Source: Burkholderiales bacterium (GTDB taxonomy: Bacteria > Pseudomonadota > Gammaproteobacteria > Burkholderiales > Burkholderiaceae_E). Taken from it: a stretch of DNA of 64,000 bases. A model generated the notes under the pieces. That model searched no databases. It saw only the letters and a program-made list of their open reading frames with translations, and was not told the origin of the DNA. The stretch lies in the NCBI GenBank assembly GCA_020248665.1, contig JADCHE010000052.1, positions 1 through 64,000 on the forward strand, read 5' to 3'. A program made the translations under genes and the position numbers. Below, one piece after another: positions 1-8,233 of this stretch (positions are counted from its first letter, which is position 1; the number at the start of each line of letters is the position of its first letter).

Positions 1-359
1 AGAAGGTGACGTTCGCCGCCGACACGTTCTTCGACTTCGACAAGTATGTGCTGAAGCCGGAAGGCAAGGCGAAGCTGGATGACCTGGCTTCGAAGATCAA
101 GGACATCACGCTGGAGGTGATCATCGCCGTGGGTCACACCGACTGGATCGGTACCTACGAATACAACGAGAAGCTGTCGCTGCGCCGTGCGGAAGCCGTG
201 AAGGCCTACATGGTGAGCAAGGGCATCGAAGCCAACCGCATCTACACCGAAGGCAAGGGCGAGAAGCAGCCCGTTGCCGACAACAGGACCGCGGAAGGTC
301 GTGCCAAGAATCGCCGCGTGGAGATCGAGGTCGTCGGTACCCGCCCGATCAAGCGCTGA
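1..359 (+). CDS. ompA: OmpA family outer membrane protein, C-terminal part (5' end outside window)
   Basis: Only the periplasmic OmpA-like peptidoglycan-binding domain is present (about 118 residues); the reading frame is already open at the window edge (a lysine codon precedes the GTG at position 6), so the N-terminal beta-barrel lies upstream. Visible hallmarks are FFDFDKYVLKPEG at the start of the domain, the VGHTDWIGTYEYN segment, the peptidoglycan-contact helix with LSLRRAEAVKAYM, and the terminal NRRVEIEV strand. The protein tethers the outer membrane to peptidoglycan. It is followed by a strong hairpin and T-run and then by ubiG and gph, an order typical of Burkholderiales, which supports a core chromosomal position. 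Confidence 0.93.
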   Translation, partial: KVTFAADTFFDFDKYVLKPEGKAKLDDLASKIKDITLEVIIAVGHTDWIGTYEYNEKLSLRRAEAVKAYMVSKGIEANRIYTEGKGEKQPVADNRTAEGRAKNRRVEIEVVGTRPIKR

Positions 360-402
360 TCGGAACGCCGCGATCCGCGGAGCCCCCGGGCTCCGCGCTT
401 CG

Positions 403-434
403 GACGCCCCGCCTCGCGCGGGGCGTTTTCTTTT
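403..434 (+). terminator. Rho-independent terminator after ompA
   Basis: The arms CGCCCC (405-410) and GGGGCG (420-425) form a GC-rich stem with a short loop, followed by TTTTCTTTT. It sits 45 bases after the ompA stop codon and separates ompA from ubiG. Confidence 0.85.
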
Positions 435-451
435 GGAGCCCGCCGCGTCCT

Positions 452-457
452 TAGAAT
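452..457 (+). promoter_or_regulatory. Probable -10 box (TAGAAT) of ubiG
   Basis: TAGAAT lies between the ompA terminator and ubiG, about 28 bases upstream of the chosen ubiG start. The same hexamer recurs just upstream of several other starts in this window (1986-1991, 24069-24074, and 40375-40380 on the minus strand). No convincing -35 box was seen. Confidence 0.5.
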
Positions 458-485
458 GGTGGTCCCGAGCAGGACGATGCAGCAC

Positions 486-1220
486 ATGAACACCACCGCC
501 TCCGACACGGCCGCGCGCCCCAACGCCGACGACGCCGAGATCGCCAAGTTCCAGGCGCTCGCCGCGCGCTGGTGGGACCCGAACTCCGAGTTCCAGCCGC
601 TGCACCGGATCAACCCGCTGCGGCTCGAGTGGATCGACCGGCTCGCGGGCGGCCTTGCGGGGAAAACCGCGATCGACGTCGGCTGCGGCGGGGGCATCCT
701 CGCCGAGGCGATGGCGCGCAAGGGTGCGACGGTCACCGGGATCGATCTCGCCGACAAGCCGCTGAAGGTCGCCGAGCTGCACGGGCTGGAGTCGGGCGTC
801 GCGGTGCGCTACGAGAAGGTCGCCGCCGAGGCGATCGCCGAGCGCGAGCCGGGCGCATACGACGTGGTCACCTGCATGGAGATGCTCGAGCACGTGCCCG
901 ACCCGGCCTCGACGGTCGCGGCCTGCGCGCGGCTCGCGAAGCCCGGCGGCCGCGTGTTCGTCTCGACGCTGAACCGCAACCCCAAGTCTTTCCTGTTCGC
1001 GATCGTCGGCGCGGAGTACGTGCTGAACCTGCTGCCCCGCGGCACGCACGAGTACGCCAAGTTCATCCGCCCGTCCGAACTGATCTCGGCCGCACGCCGC
1101 GCGGGCCTCGAGCAGGACACGATGATCGGCATGACCTACAACCCGCTGACCCGCGAGTACCGTCTCGTCGAGGGCGACGTCAGCGTCAACTATCTCGTCG
1201 CGTTCAGCCGGCCGGCGTGA
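486..1220 (+). CDS. ubiG: Ubiquinone biosynthesis O-methyltransferase UbiG
   Basis: A 244-residue class I SAM-dependent methyltransferase that performs both O-methylations in ubiquinone biosynthesis. The SAM-binding glycine loop is [19 protein letters not shown], and the family signature around [19 protein letters not shown] is present near the N-terminus. The ATG at 486 is preferred over the upstream in-frame ATG at 477 and GTG/ATG codons because AGGA at 471-474 lies at a usable distance and homologues begin close to MNTT. The gene is followed after 16 bases by gph, suggesting co-transcription. Confidence 0.95.
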   Translation: MNTTASDTAARPNADDAEIAKFQALAARWWDPNSEFQPLHRINPLRLEWIDRLAGGLAGKTAIDVGCGGGILAEAMARKGATVTGIDLADKPLKVAELHGLESGVAVRYEKVAAEAIAEREPGAYDVVTCMEMLEHVPDPASTVAACARLAKPGGRVFVSTLNRNPKSFLFAIVGAEYVLNLLPRGTHEYAKFIRPSELISAARRAGLEQDTMIGMTYNPLTREYRLVEGDVSVNYLVAFSRPA

Positions 1221-1236
1221 GCGCGCCCCGCACCCG

Positions 1237-1923
1237 ATGAGCGCATTCGCCCGCCTCGCCGCGCCGCCGCGCGCGGTGTTCTTCGACCTCGACGGCACGC
1301 TCGCCGACACCGCGGCCGACCTCGCCGCGCCGGTCAACGCGATGCGCCTCGAACGCGGGCTCGAGCCGCTGCCGCTCCCGGCTCTGCGGCCATACGCGTC
1401 GATGGGCGCGCGCGGGCTGATCGGCCGCGGCCTCGGCGTCCCCAAGGAGGACCCGAGCTTCGAAGCGCTGCGCGCCGACTTCCTGCGCCGCTACGAGGCC
1501 GCGATGGTCGTGCACACCCGCCTCTTCGACGGGATGCCCGAGGTGCTCGACGCACTCGAGCGCGCCGGGGTCGCCTGGGGCGTGGTCAGCAACAAGGTCG
1601 AGCGTTACGTGCGCCCGATCATGGCCGAGCTCGGCGTGCTCGCGCGCGCAGCGACCGCGATCGGCGGCGACACCACGCCCTTCGCCAAGCCGCACCCCGA
1701 GCCGCTGCTGCACGCAGCGCGGCTCGCGAACGTCGCGCCCGCCGACTGCGTCTATGTCGGCGACGACCTGCGCGACGTCGAGGCGGGCCGCGCGGCCGGG
1801 ATGCTGACGATCGCGGTGGCCTACGGCTACTGCGGCGAGGGCGAGCCGCCGGGTGCCTGGGGTGCGGACGCGCTGATCGGCCACCCGGCCGAACTGCCGG
1901 CGCTGCTGCGGCTAGGCCGCTGA
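1237..1923 (+). CDS. gph: Phosphoglycolate phosphatase, HAD superfamily
   Basis: A 228-residue HAD hydrolase that removes 2-phosphoglycolate, a product of DNA repair and photorespiratory-type reactions. Motif I is FFDLDGTLADTAADL (nucleophilic Asp and acid/base Asp), motif II is the VVSNK segment, motif III the lysine in the AKPHPEPLL stretch, and motif IV is YVGDDLRDVEAGRAAGM. The position immediately after ubiG is the usual betaproteobacterial arrangement. The exact substrate is assigned by family and neighbourhood, not by any residue unique to Gph. Confidence 0.88.
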   Translation: MSAFARLAAPPRAVFFDLDGTLADTAADLAAPVNAMRLERGLEPLPLPALRPYASMGARGLIGRGLGVPKEDPSFEALRADFLRRYEAAMVVHTRLFDGMPEVLDALERAGVAWGVVSNKVERYVRPIMAELGVLARAATAIGGDTTPFAKPHPEPLLHAARLANVAPADCVYVGDDLRDVEAGRAAGMLTIAVAYGYCGEGEPPGAWGADALIGHPAELPALLRLGR

Positions 1924-2007
1924 TCCGCGGGTCGCGCCCGCGGTCGCGGGCTCCCGAGGGCAAGACCGCCGGCCGCGACCTCCTCTAGAATGGGCCGGGA
2001 GCCCCCG

Positions 2008-5000
2008 ATGCCCATCTACGTGCCCCGTCCGAGTCGACCCTGTGGCCGCACGCGCCTCCCGCCGGCGGCCTCCGCCCGGCGATCGTCGCCCGTCGGGCGG
2101 GAGCGCCAGCACGGCCGCATCGCGCGCGGCCTCGCCTGGGGCGGTCTCGCGCTGGTGCTGCTGCTCGGCGCGCTGCTCGCGGCGCTGACCTGGGGGCCGA
2201 ATCTGGTGCGCGACCGGATCGCGCGCTACGGCGGCGAGGTGATCGGCCGGGAGGTCGGCATCGGGCGGATCGACGTGTGGCCGTTCGCCGGGCGGCTGGT
2301 GCTGTCGGGCCTGTCGATCGCGTCGAACGAGCCCGGCCGGCCGATGGTCTCGGTGCCGCGGACTACCGTCGAGGTCGATCCCCTCGCCTACCTGCGCGGC
2401 AAGGTGGTCGTGCGCGGCGTGCAGCTCGACGGGCCGAAGGTGCGCGCGGTGCGCACCGGCCCGAAGCGCTTCGACTTCTCCGAGGTGATCGAGCGTTTCG
2501 AGAACCGCCCGGCATCCCAGCGCAGGACGGTCTGGCAGCTCGACCACGTCGGCATCACCGACGGCATGGTCTCGCTCGAGGATCGGATCGTGCGCAAGAC
2601 CTCGACGCTCGACATCGCGAGCTTCGCGCTGCGCGGCCTGACGAACGACGAGGACCACGTCGACCAGGCCTCCACGCTCGACGCGACGATGCGCCTCGAC
2701 GGGCGCCCGGTCGTCGTGAAGGCCCGGGCGACGCCGTTCGCCGGCCGGCCGGCCGGCGACGTCGATCTCAGGGTCGACGCGCTGCCGCTGGTGCCGTGGT
2801 TGCCTTACCTGCCGCTGCCCGTCGACGTCCGTCCGGCGTCGGGCGCGCTCGACGTCGACCTGCGCGCCGGATGGCGACCGAGCCAGCCGCCAGCAGAGCG
2901 CGCAGTGGTCGAGGGCCGCGTCGCGATCGGCGAGCTCTCGGTCCGCGACGCAGCCGGGCGCGAGCGGATCGGCGTGGACGCGGTCGAGGCGAAGCTCGCA
3001 CCCTCGGCGCCGTTGGGGGGCACGGTACGCCTGACCGCGCTCGCGGTGAGGGGCCTGCGGATCGACGACGGGCGCACGGCCGACGGGGCGTTCGAGTGGC
3101 CGTCGGGTAGCGGAGCCCGGTACGGTCCGGACGGGGCGACGGCGGCTGCGACGACGGCCACGGCTCCCGCTGCGGTGCCTCCCGCCGCGCCCTCCGCGGC
3201 GTCGTCCGCGGCGTCGACCGCAACGCCCGCCGGGCCCCGCGCGCTGCGCGTCGACGCGCTGACCGTCGACGGCGCGAGGCTCGTGTGGCGCGACGCCACG
3301 CTGCCCGCCCCGCTCGAGCTGCGCGTCGAGCCGCTGAAGCTGGTCGCCGAGGCGATCGAGATCGCCGACCTGTCGAAGCCGACCGAGTTCCGCGGCCGCG
3401 CGCGGCTCGACGCGACGGTCGACGGCAGCGCGACGCTCGCGTTCGAGGCGACGCTCGACGGCGCGGCCGGCCGCGGCGAGGCGACGCTCGCGAACCTCGA
3501 CGTCGCGCGCTACGCGCCGCTCGCCGGACCCGCGCTGCGCGCGCGCGTCGAGCGCGGCACGCTCGGCGCGCGCGCGAGCCTCGCCTGGAACGCGGACGGC
3601 CCGACGGCGACGGTGACAGACAGCGGCGCCGAGCTGGCGGGCCTGCGCATCGTCAAGGACGGCTCGCAGCCGGCCGAGGTCGACACCATCGCGCTCGCAG
3701 GGCTGAAGCTCGATCCGGCCGCGCGCACCGTGGAGATCGGCTCGGCGAAGGTCGCGGGTGCCCGGATCGCGGCGCGACGCGACCGCGAGGGCCGCATCGA
3801 CCTGCTCGACTGGTACGTGCCGGCGCCGGGCACGCCCGCGCCGGCCGCGTCGCCCTCGCCCGCCTCGGCGCCCTCCCCGTCCCCGCCCTGGGCGGTGCGC
3901 GTCGCCAGCGTCGAGCTCGCGTCGATCCAGCTCGACTACGACGACGCGCTGATCGCCAAGGACCGCAAGCTGCCGCGCGTGACGCTGAATGCGAAGGCGA
4001 CCGAGCTGACGCTCGATCCGGGCGCGCGCGTGCCGTTCGAAGCCAGCGTCGCGCTCGCCGACGGCTCGAGGCTGTCGGCGCGCGGCGCGCTGCGGCCGGC
4101 GCCGCTCGACCTCGATGCGCAGCTGCGGCTGCAACGGCTCACGGTCACGCACTTCGACCCGTACCTCGAGCCCTACGTGAACGTCGCGCTCGCGAGCGGC
4201 CAGCTGTGGAGCAGCGGACGACTCCGGGTGTCGAGCGCGCAGGACGGTACGGTGTCGCGCCTCGGCTACGACGGCGAGCTGTCGTTCAACGAGTTCCGCG
4301 CGATCGACAAGCAGACCGGCGACGACTTCCTGCGCTGGTCGGCGCTCGCGCTGCCGTCGGTGAAGATCGACTGGCGCCCCGCGCGCCCGGGCGACAGCCT
4401 GATCGAGATCGGCGCGGTCGCGTTCGTCGATTTCTACGCGCGGATCATCCTCGGGCCGGACGGCCGGCTGAACCTCGCCGACCTCATCGTCGACCGCGAC
4501 CGCGAGACCGGTACCGCACGGCGCTCGCTGACCGAGGCGTCCGACGCACGCCCCGCCCGGCCCGCCGCGCCGGCGTCCGCCACGACGGCTGCCGCACCCA
4601 CGTCCGAGGAACGCGAGCGCGAGGTGGCGACCGGCCCGACGAACATGCTGCCCGGTGCCGGCGGCAAGCGCGAGGCGACGATCGCCGCGGGCAGCGGCGG
4701 CGCGCGGCCGACGATCCGCGTCGGCACCATCCGGATCGCGAGCGGCAACGTCAACTTCACCGACCTGTTCATCCGGCCGAACTACACGGCGAACCTCACT
4801 CAGCTCGTCGGCTCGATCGACGCGCTCGCCAGCGACCGCAGCGAGCCGTCCGACGTGCTGATCACCGGCCGGGTCGACGACGACACGCCGCTCGAGATCA
4901 CCGGCAAGATCGCGCCGCTCGCGCAGAGCCGATACCTCGACCTTCGCGCGGTCGCGCGCGGCTTCGACCTGCCCAAGCTCAGCCCCTACTCGGGCCGCTG

Positions 5001-5892
5001 GGCCGGCTACGCGATCGAGAAGGGCAAGCTGACCGCCGACGTCCGCTACCGCATCGAGGGCGACCGCCTCGCCGCGGAGAACAAGCTGGTCATCAACCAG
5101 CTGACCTTCGGCGACAAGGTCGAGAGCCCCGACGCGACCAGCCTGCCGGTGCGGTTCGCGGTCTCGCTGCTGAAGGACCGCAACGGCAAGATCGACCTCG
5201 ACCTGCCGATCTCAGGCACGATCTCCGATCCGCAGTTCTCGGTCGGCGGCCTGCTGTGGCGGGCGATCGGCAACCTGATCGTCAAGGTCGTCACCTCGCC
5301 GTTCTCGTTCCTCGCGTCGCTCGGTGGCGGGGACGCCGCGGAGCTCAGCCACATCGCGTTCCCCGCGGGCGGCGCGACGCTCGACGACGAGGACCGCTCG
5401 CGCCTCGACGCGCTCGCGCGCGCGCTCGAATCGCGGCCCGAGCTGTCGATCGAGATCGCGGGCGTCGGCGACCCCGACGGCGATCGCGCGGTGATGCAGC
5501 GCGATCGGCTCGAGCGCGCGCTGCGCGGCGCGAAGCTCGCGCAGCTGCGCCGCGCGAACCCCGGGGGCGAGTTGCCCGCGCTGTCCGAGGTGAAGCTCGA
5601 GGACGCCGAGCGGCCGCAGCTCCTCGAGCGCGCATGGCGCGATGCGAAGCTCGACGCGGGCTCGGGCGGCAAGGTGCCGACGCCCGACGAGCTCGAGCGG
5701 GCGCTGGTCGCCGCGTCGCCGGTCGCGACCGAGGAGGTCAAGCAGATCGCGCAGCGGCGCGCGCAAGCCGCGCGCGATTACCTGCGCGACGCCCGCAAGC
5801 TCGCCGACGAGCGCCTGTTCCTGCTCGCACCGCGGATCGCCGAACCCGACGACGCGCGCCCGCCCGCGCGCACGGACTTCTCGGTCAAGTGA
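2008..5892 (+). CDS. Giant AsmA-like DUF748 domain envelope protein
   Basis: About 1294 residues. A basic N-terminus is followed by a single membrane helix (residues about 44-66, rich in Ala/Leu/Val), then a very long periplasmic region of repeating beta-rich AsmA/DUF748 character. Alanine/proline-rich linkers lie near residues 378-410 and 610-630. The C-terminus has an OmpA-like-looking segment (AFPAGGATLDDEDRSRLDALA) typical of DUF748 proteins. AsmA-like proteins are thought to bridge inner and outer membranes for lipid transport; that role is inferred here. The ATG at 2008 is chosen over 1990 because GGGAG sits at 1997-2001 and a TAGAAT box occupies 1986-1991. The stop codon is followed 11 bases later by the TM2 gene. 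Confidence 0.85.
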   Translation: MPIYVPRPSRPCGRTRLPPAASARRSSPVGRERQHGRIARGLAWGGLALVLLLGALLAALTWGPNLVRDRIARYGGEVIGREVGIGRIDVWPFAGRLVLSGLSIASNEPGRPMVSVPRTTVEVDPLAYLRGKVVVRGVQLDGPKVRAVRTGPKRFDFSEVIERFENRPASQRRTVWQLDHVGITDGMVSLEDRIVRKTSTLDIASFALRGLTNDEDHVDQASTLDATMRLDGRPVVVKARATPFAGRPAGDVDLRVDALPLVPWLPYLPLPVDVRPASGALDVDLRAGWRPSQPPAERAVVEGRVAIGELSVRDAAGRERIGVDAVEAKLAPSAPLGGTVRLTALAVRGLRIDDGRTADGAFEWPSGSGARYGPDGATAAATTATAPAAVPPAAPSAASSAASTATPAGPRALRVDALTVDGARLVWRDATLPAPLELRVEPLKLVAEAIEIADLSKPTEFRGRARLDATVDGSATLAFEATLDGAAGRGEATLANLDVARYAPLAGPALRARVERGTLGARASLAWNADGPTATVTDSGAELAGLRIVKDGSQPAEVDTIALAGLKLDPAARTVEIGSAKVAGARIAARRDREGRIDLLDWYVPAPGTPAPAASPSPASAPSPSPPWAVRVASVELASIQLDYDDALIAKDRKLPRVTLNAKATELTLDPGARVPFEASVALADGSRLSARGALRPAPLDLDAQLRLQRLTVTHFDPYLEPYVNVALASGQLWSSGRLRVSSAQDGTVSRLGYDGELSFNEFRAIDKQTGDDFLRWSALALPSVKIDWRPARPGDSLIEIGAVAFVDFYARIILGPDGRLNLADLIVDRDRETGTARRSLTEASDARPARPAAPASATTAAAPTSEEREREVATGPTNMLPGAGGKREATIAAGSGGARPTIRVGTIRIASGNVNFTDLFIRPNYTANLTQLVGSIDALASDRSEPSDVLITGRVDDDTPLEITGKIAPLAQSRYLDLRAVARGFDLPKLSPYSGRWAGYAIEKGKLTADVRYRIEGDRLAAENKLVINQLTFGDKVESPDATSLPVRFAVSLLKDRNGKIDLDLPISGTISDPQFSVGGLLWRAIGNLIVKVVTSPFSFLASLGGGDAAELSHIAFPAGGATLDDEDRSRLDALARALESRPELSIEIAGVGDPDGDRAVMQRDRLERALRGAKLAQLRRANPGGELPALSEVKLEDAERPQLLERAWRDAKLDAGSGGKVPTPDELERALVAASPVATEEVKQIAQRRAQAARDYLRDARKLADERLFLLAPRIAEPDDARPPARTDFSVK

Positions 5893-5903
5893 AGGACACC
5901 CCC

Positions 5904-6317
5904 GTGGCCACCGATTCGAACGACACGCACCGCAAGACCGTCGGCTACCTGCTGTGGATCTTCGGCTTCACCGGCTCGCACCGCTTCTACTACGGCAAGC
6001 CGGTCACCGGCACCATCTGGTTCTTCACGCTCGGCCTGCTCGGCATCGGCTGGTTGATCGACCTGTTCCTGATCCCGTCGATGGACCGCGGCGCCGACCG
6101 CCGCTACGCGACCGGTCCGGTGGACTACAGCATCGCGTGGCTGCTGCAGACCTTCCTCGGCGTACTGGGCCTGCACCGCTTCTACCTGCGCAAGTGGTTC
6201 ACCGGCCTGCTGTGGCTGCTGACCGGCGGCCTGTTCCTGGTCGGTTGGCTCTACGACTTCTGGACGCTGAACGGCCAGGTCGACGAGATCAACCGGCGCG
6301 GGCGGACCCTGACCTGA
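5904..6317 (+). CDS. Double TM2-domain membrane protein
   Basis: A 137-residue protein with two successive TM2 domains: residues about 10-60 (GSHRFYYGKPVTGTIW, then a second helix) and about 75-125 (GLHRFYLRKWFTGLLW, then a second helix). Each unit has two membrane helices with the conserved HRFY motif between them. The function of bacterial TM2 proteins is not established. The GTG at 5904 is selected because AAGGA lies at 5892-5896; a GTG at 5889 overlapping the preceding stop is the alternative. The short spacing suggests translation in one operon with the DUF748 protein. Confidence 0.82.
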   Translation: MATDSNDTHRKTVGYLLWIFGFTGSHRFYYGKPVTGTIWFFTLGLLGIGWLIDLFLIPSMDRGADRRYATGPVDYSIAWLLQTFLGVLGLHRFYLRKWFTGLLWLLTGGLFLVGWLYDFWTLNGQVDEINRRGRTLT

Positions 6318-6365
6318 ACGGCGCCCCGCCGCGGCGCAGGGCGCCCGGCCGCCGGGCGGCGCGCC

Positions 6366-7172
6366 TCAGCGCCCCGAGAACGTCGGCGGCCGCTTCTCGA
6401 CGAAGGCCTTGGCCGCGCCCTTGTGGTCGTCGGTCTCGAAGGTGCGGATCATGTGGATCGCCTCCGAGTCGAGCGTCTCGGCGAGCCCCGCGCGCTGCGC
6501 GACGTTCAGGTTGCGCTTCATGTAGCCGACCGCGACCGTCGGCAGCGACGCCAACTCGCGAGCGTACGCGCCGGCGGCCTCGGCGAGCCCGTCGTACGGC
6601 GACAGGCGGTCCACCATGCCGAGCCGCAGCGCCTCGTCGGCCTGCACGACGCGCCCGGTGAAGTAGAGCTCGCGCGCCTTCGAGGCGCCGACCAGCTTCG
6701 ACAGGAAGTAGCTGCCGCCGAAGTCGCCGGAGAGGCCGATCTTCGAGAATGCGGTGGTGAACTTCGCGTCGTCGGCCGCGATCCGCAGGTCGCAGGCGAG
6801 CGCGAGCGACAGGCCCGCGCCGGCCGCGGGGCCGGGGATCACCGCGAGCGTCGGCTTCGGCATCTCGTGCAGCCAGCGTACCGCCTCCATCCTCGCGCGC
6901 AGATCGGTGACCTTCTCGTCGAAGCTCGGCTGCGCGTCGGCGCCGCCGCCGGCCGCGCGCTGCGCGAAGCCCTTGACGTCGCCGCCCGAGCAGAACGCGC
7001 GGCCCGCGCCGGTCAGCACGACGACGCGCACCGTCGGGGCGAGCGCGAGCCGGGCGAGCGACTCGGCGAGCCCGGTCATCATCGCGCGCGACAGCGCGTT
7101 GCGGGAGTCGGGGCGGTTCATCGTCAGCGTCGCGATGCCGCCGTCGACGGACTCGAGAAGGTCCTGCGTCAT
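6366..7172 (-). CDS. Enoyl-CoA hydratase/isomerase family protein
   Basis: A 268-residue crotonase-fold protein. The oxyanion-hole segments are AFCSGGDVKGF and the PGPAAGAGLSLALACD stretch. The C-terminus FVEKRPPTFSGR is typical of short-chain enoyl-CoA hydratases used in beta-oxidation or aromatic acyl-CoA degradation. The ATG at 7172 is preceded by GGAG at a spacing of six. A TATGTT box (7217-7222, minus strand) could be its -10. A 13-base G run (C run in the transcript) lies between that box and the ribosome binding site. Substrate cannot be predicted. Confidence 0.88.
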   Translation of the reverse strand: MTQDLLESVDGGIATLTMNRPDSRNALSRAMMTGLAESLARLALAPTVRVVVLTGAGRAFCSGGDVKGFAQRAAGGGADAQPSFDEKVTDLRARMEAVRWLHEMPKPTLAVIPGPAAGAGLSLALACDLRIAADDAKFTTAFSKIGLSGDFGGSYFLSKLVGASKARELYFTGRVVQADEALRLGMVDRLSPYDGLAEAAGAYARELASLPTVAVGYMKRNLNVAQRAGLAETLDSEAIHMIRTFETDDHKGAAKAFVEKRPPTFSGR

Positions 7173-7187
7173 GGGGGTCTCCGTATA

Positions 7188-7200
7188 GGGGGGGGGGGGG
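7188..7200. repeat. Mononucleotide tract of 13 G
   Basis: An uninterrupted run of 13 G on the plus strand, located in the 5' leader of the minus-strand enoyl-CoA hydratase gene, a few bases upstream of its GGAG ribosome binding site. Such tracts are prone to slippage and also to sequencing error. Confidence 0.95.
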
Positions 7201-7264
7201 AGCGGTGCGTCGCCGAACATAGCGGATCCGGCGCGGCCCCGCTCGCCGGGGCCGCCGATCCCGG

Positions 7265-8233
7265 TCAGGACGGGGCCGCATACGCGTCTAGGAAGGCGCG
7301 CAGCAGCGCGTCGAGATCGGCCGGCGCGACGACGTCGACGCCGGCCGCGATCGCCCGGCCGCCGCCGCCAGGGAAGCGCCGGCAGAACGCGTCGGCACTC
7401 GTCGCCGCACCGGCGGGCACCCGCAGGCTGATCGTGCACGCCCCGTCGGCACGCGGCACGACGATCGCGTGCGCGCGCCGCGGGTCGCCGGTCGCGAGCC
7501 GGTTGCCGAAGGCGCCGCGCACGCGCCGCGCCCACGGCGCGTCCGGCAGCCGCCAGACCGCGGCACCGGCGGACGCGGCCCACGCCGGCTCCGCGCACGC
7601 ACGCTCCAGGTCCTCGCGGCAGGTCGCGAGCAGCCGCGCGCAGCCGGGCCCCTCGGCCTCGAACGCGAAGGGATCCGCGTGGGGCGCCATCGCGCGGCGC
7701 AGCTCGGCCGGATGCATCGGGAGATCGGCGACGTCGTCGCCGTAGGCGTTGTAGTTGAGCGCTTCGCCGAGCTCGGCGAGCGCCGCGGTCCGCGCCTCGT
7801 CCAGGCCGGCCGCCGCGCAGAGCGCGCGGGCGCGCGCGTGGAGGTTGTCGCCGAACGCGCCGACCGCGGCCCACAGCGGGAAGCGGTGGCCGAGCCGCGC
7901 GTCGACGATCAGCGACGTGCAGGTCGACGCGCGCGTGTCGATGCAGGCGTCGAGCGCCGGGTGCGCGGGCGGCGTGCCCGCGTAGTGGTGGTCGAACCAG
8001 CGCACGCGCGCGCCCGCCGCGAGCGTCGCCTCGAGCGCCGCGCGATTCGAATGCAGCGACACGTCGAACACCGTGACCTCGTCGCCGGCCGCGGCGCGCA
8101 CCCGCGCGAGCAGCGCGACGTCGCGCTTCGCGCCGGTGACCGCGACCGCGTCGTCGGCCGGCTCGGCGAGGCGCCACTGCTGGACCGCGCACAGCCCGTC
8201 GGCGTCGCCGTTGAAGACGTCCCAGCGGGTCAT
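7265..8233 (-). CDS. DHH superfamily phosphoesterase
   Basis: A 322-residue protein. Motif I is FNGDADGLCAVQQW, motif II is FDVSLHSN, and the signature is WFDHHYAG (the DHH box). A C-terminal DHHA1-like glycine motif (FPGGGGRAIAAG) suggests binding of single-stranded nucleic acid or a small nucleotide. The family includes RecJ, nanoRNases and c-di-AMP phosphodiesterases; which activity applies here is unknown. Its ATG overlaps the stop of the upstream kinase-like gene by four bases (ATGA, 8230-8233), so the two are translationally coupled and probably functionally linked. Confidence 0.85.
   Translation of the reverse strand: MTRWDVFNGDADGLCAVQQWRLAEPADDAVAVTGAKRDVALLARVRAAAGDEVTVFDVSLHSNRAALEATLAAGARVRWFDHHYAGTPPAHPALDACIDTRASTCTSLIVDARLGHRFPLWAAVGAFGDNLHARARALCAAAGLDEARTAALAELGEALNYNAYGDDVADLPMHPAELRRAMAPHADPFAFEAEGPGCARLLATCREDLERACAEPAWAASAGAAVWRLPDAPWARRVRGAFGNRLATGDPRRAHAIVVPRADGACTISLRVPAGAATSADAFCRRFPGGGGRAIAAGVDVVAPADLDALLRAFLDAYAAPS

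Noticed and set aside
1912-4152. Very long open frame antisense to the DUF748 gene
   Set aside because: Arginine-rich, repetitive composition without domains; an antisense shadow caused by the very high GC content. The plus-strand frame shows a membrane helix and family pattern.
3285-5888. Long plus-strand frame running into the TM2 gene
   Set aside because: The first 860 codons are arginine/alanine-rich nonsense in the +2 frame of the DUF748 gene. Only the last 137 codons, after AAGGA at 5892, are the real TM2 protein.
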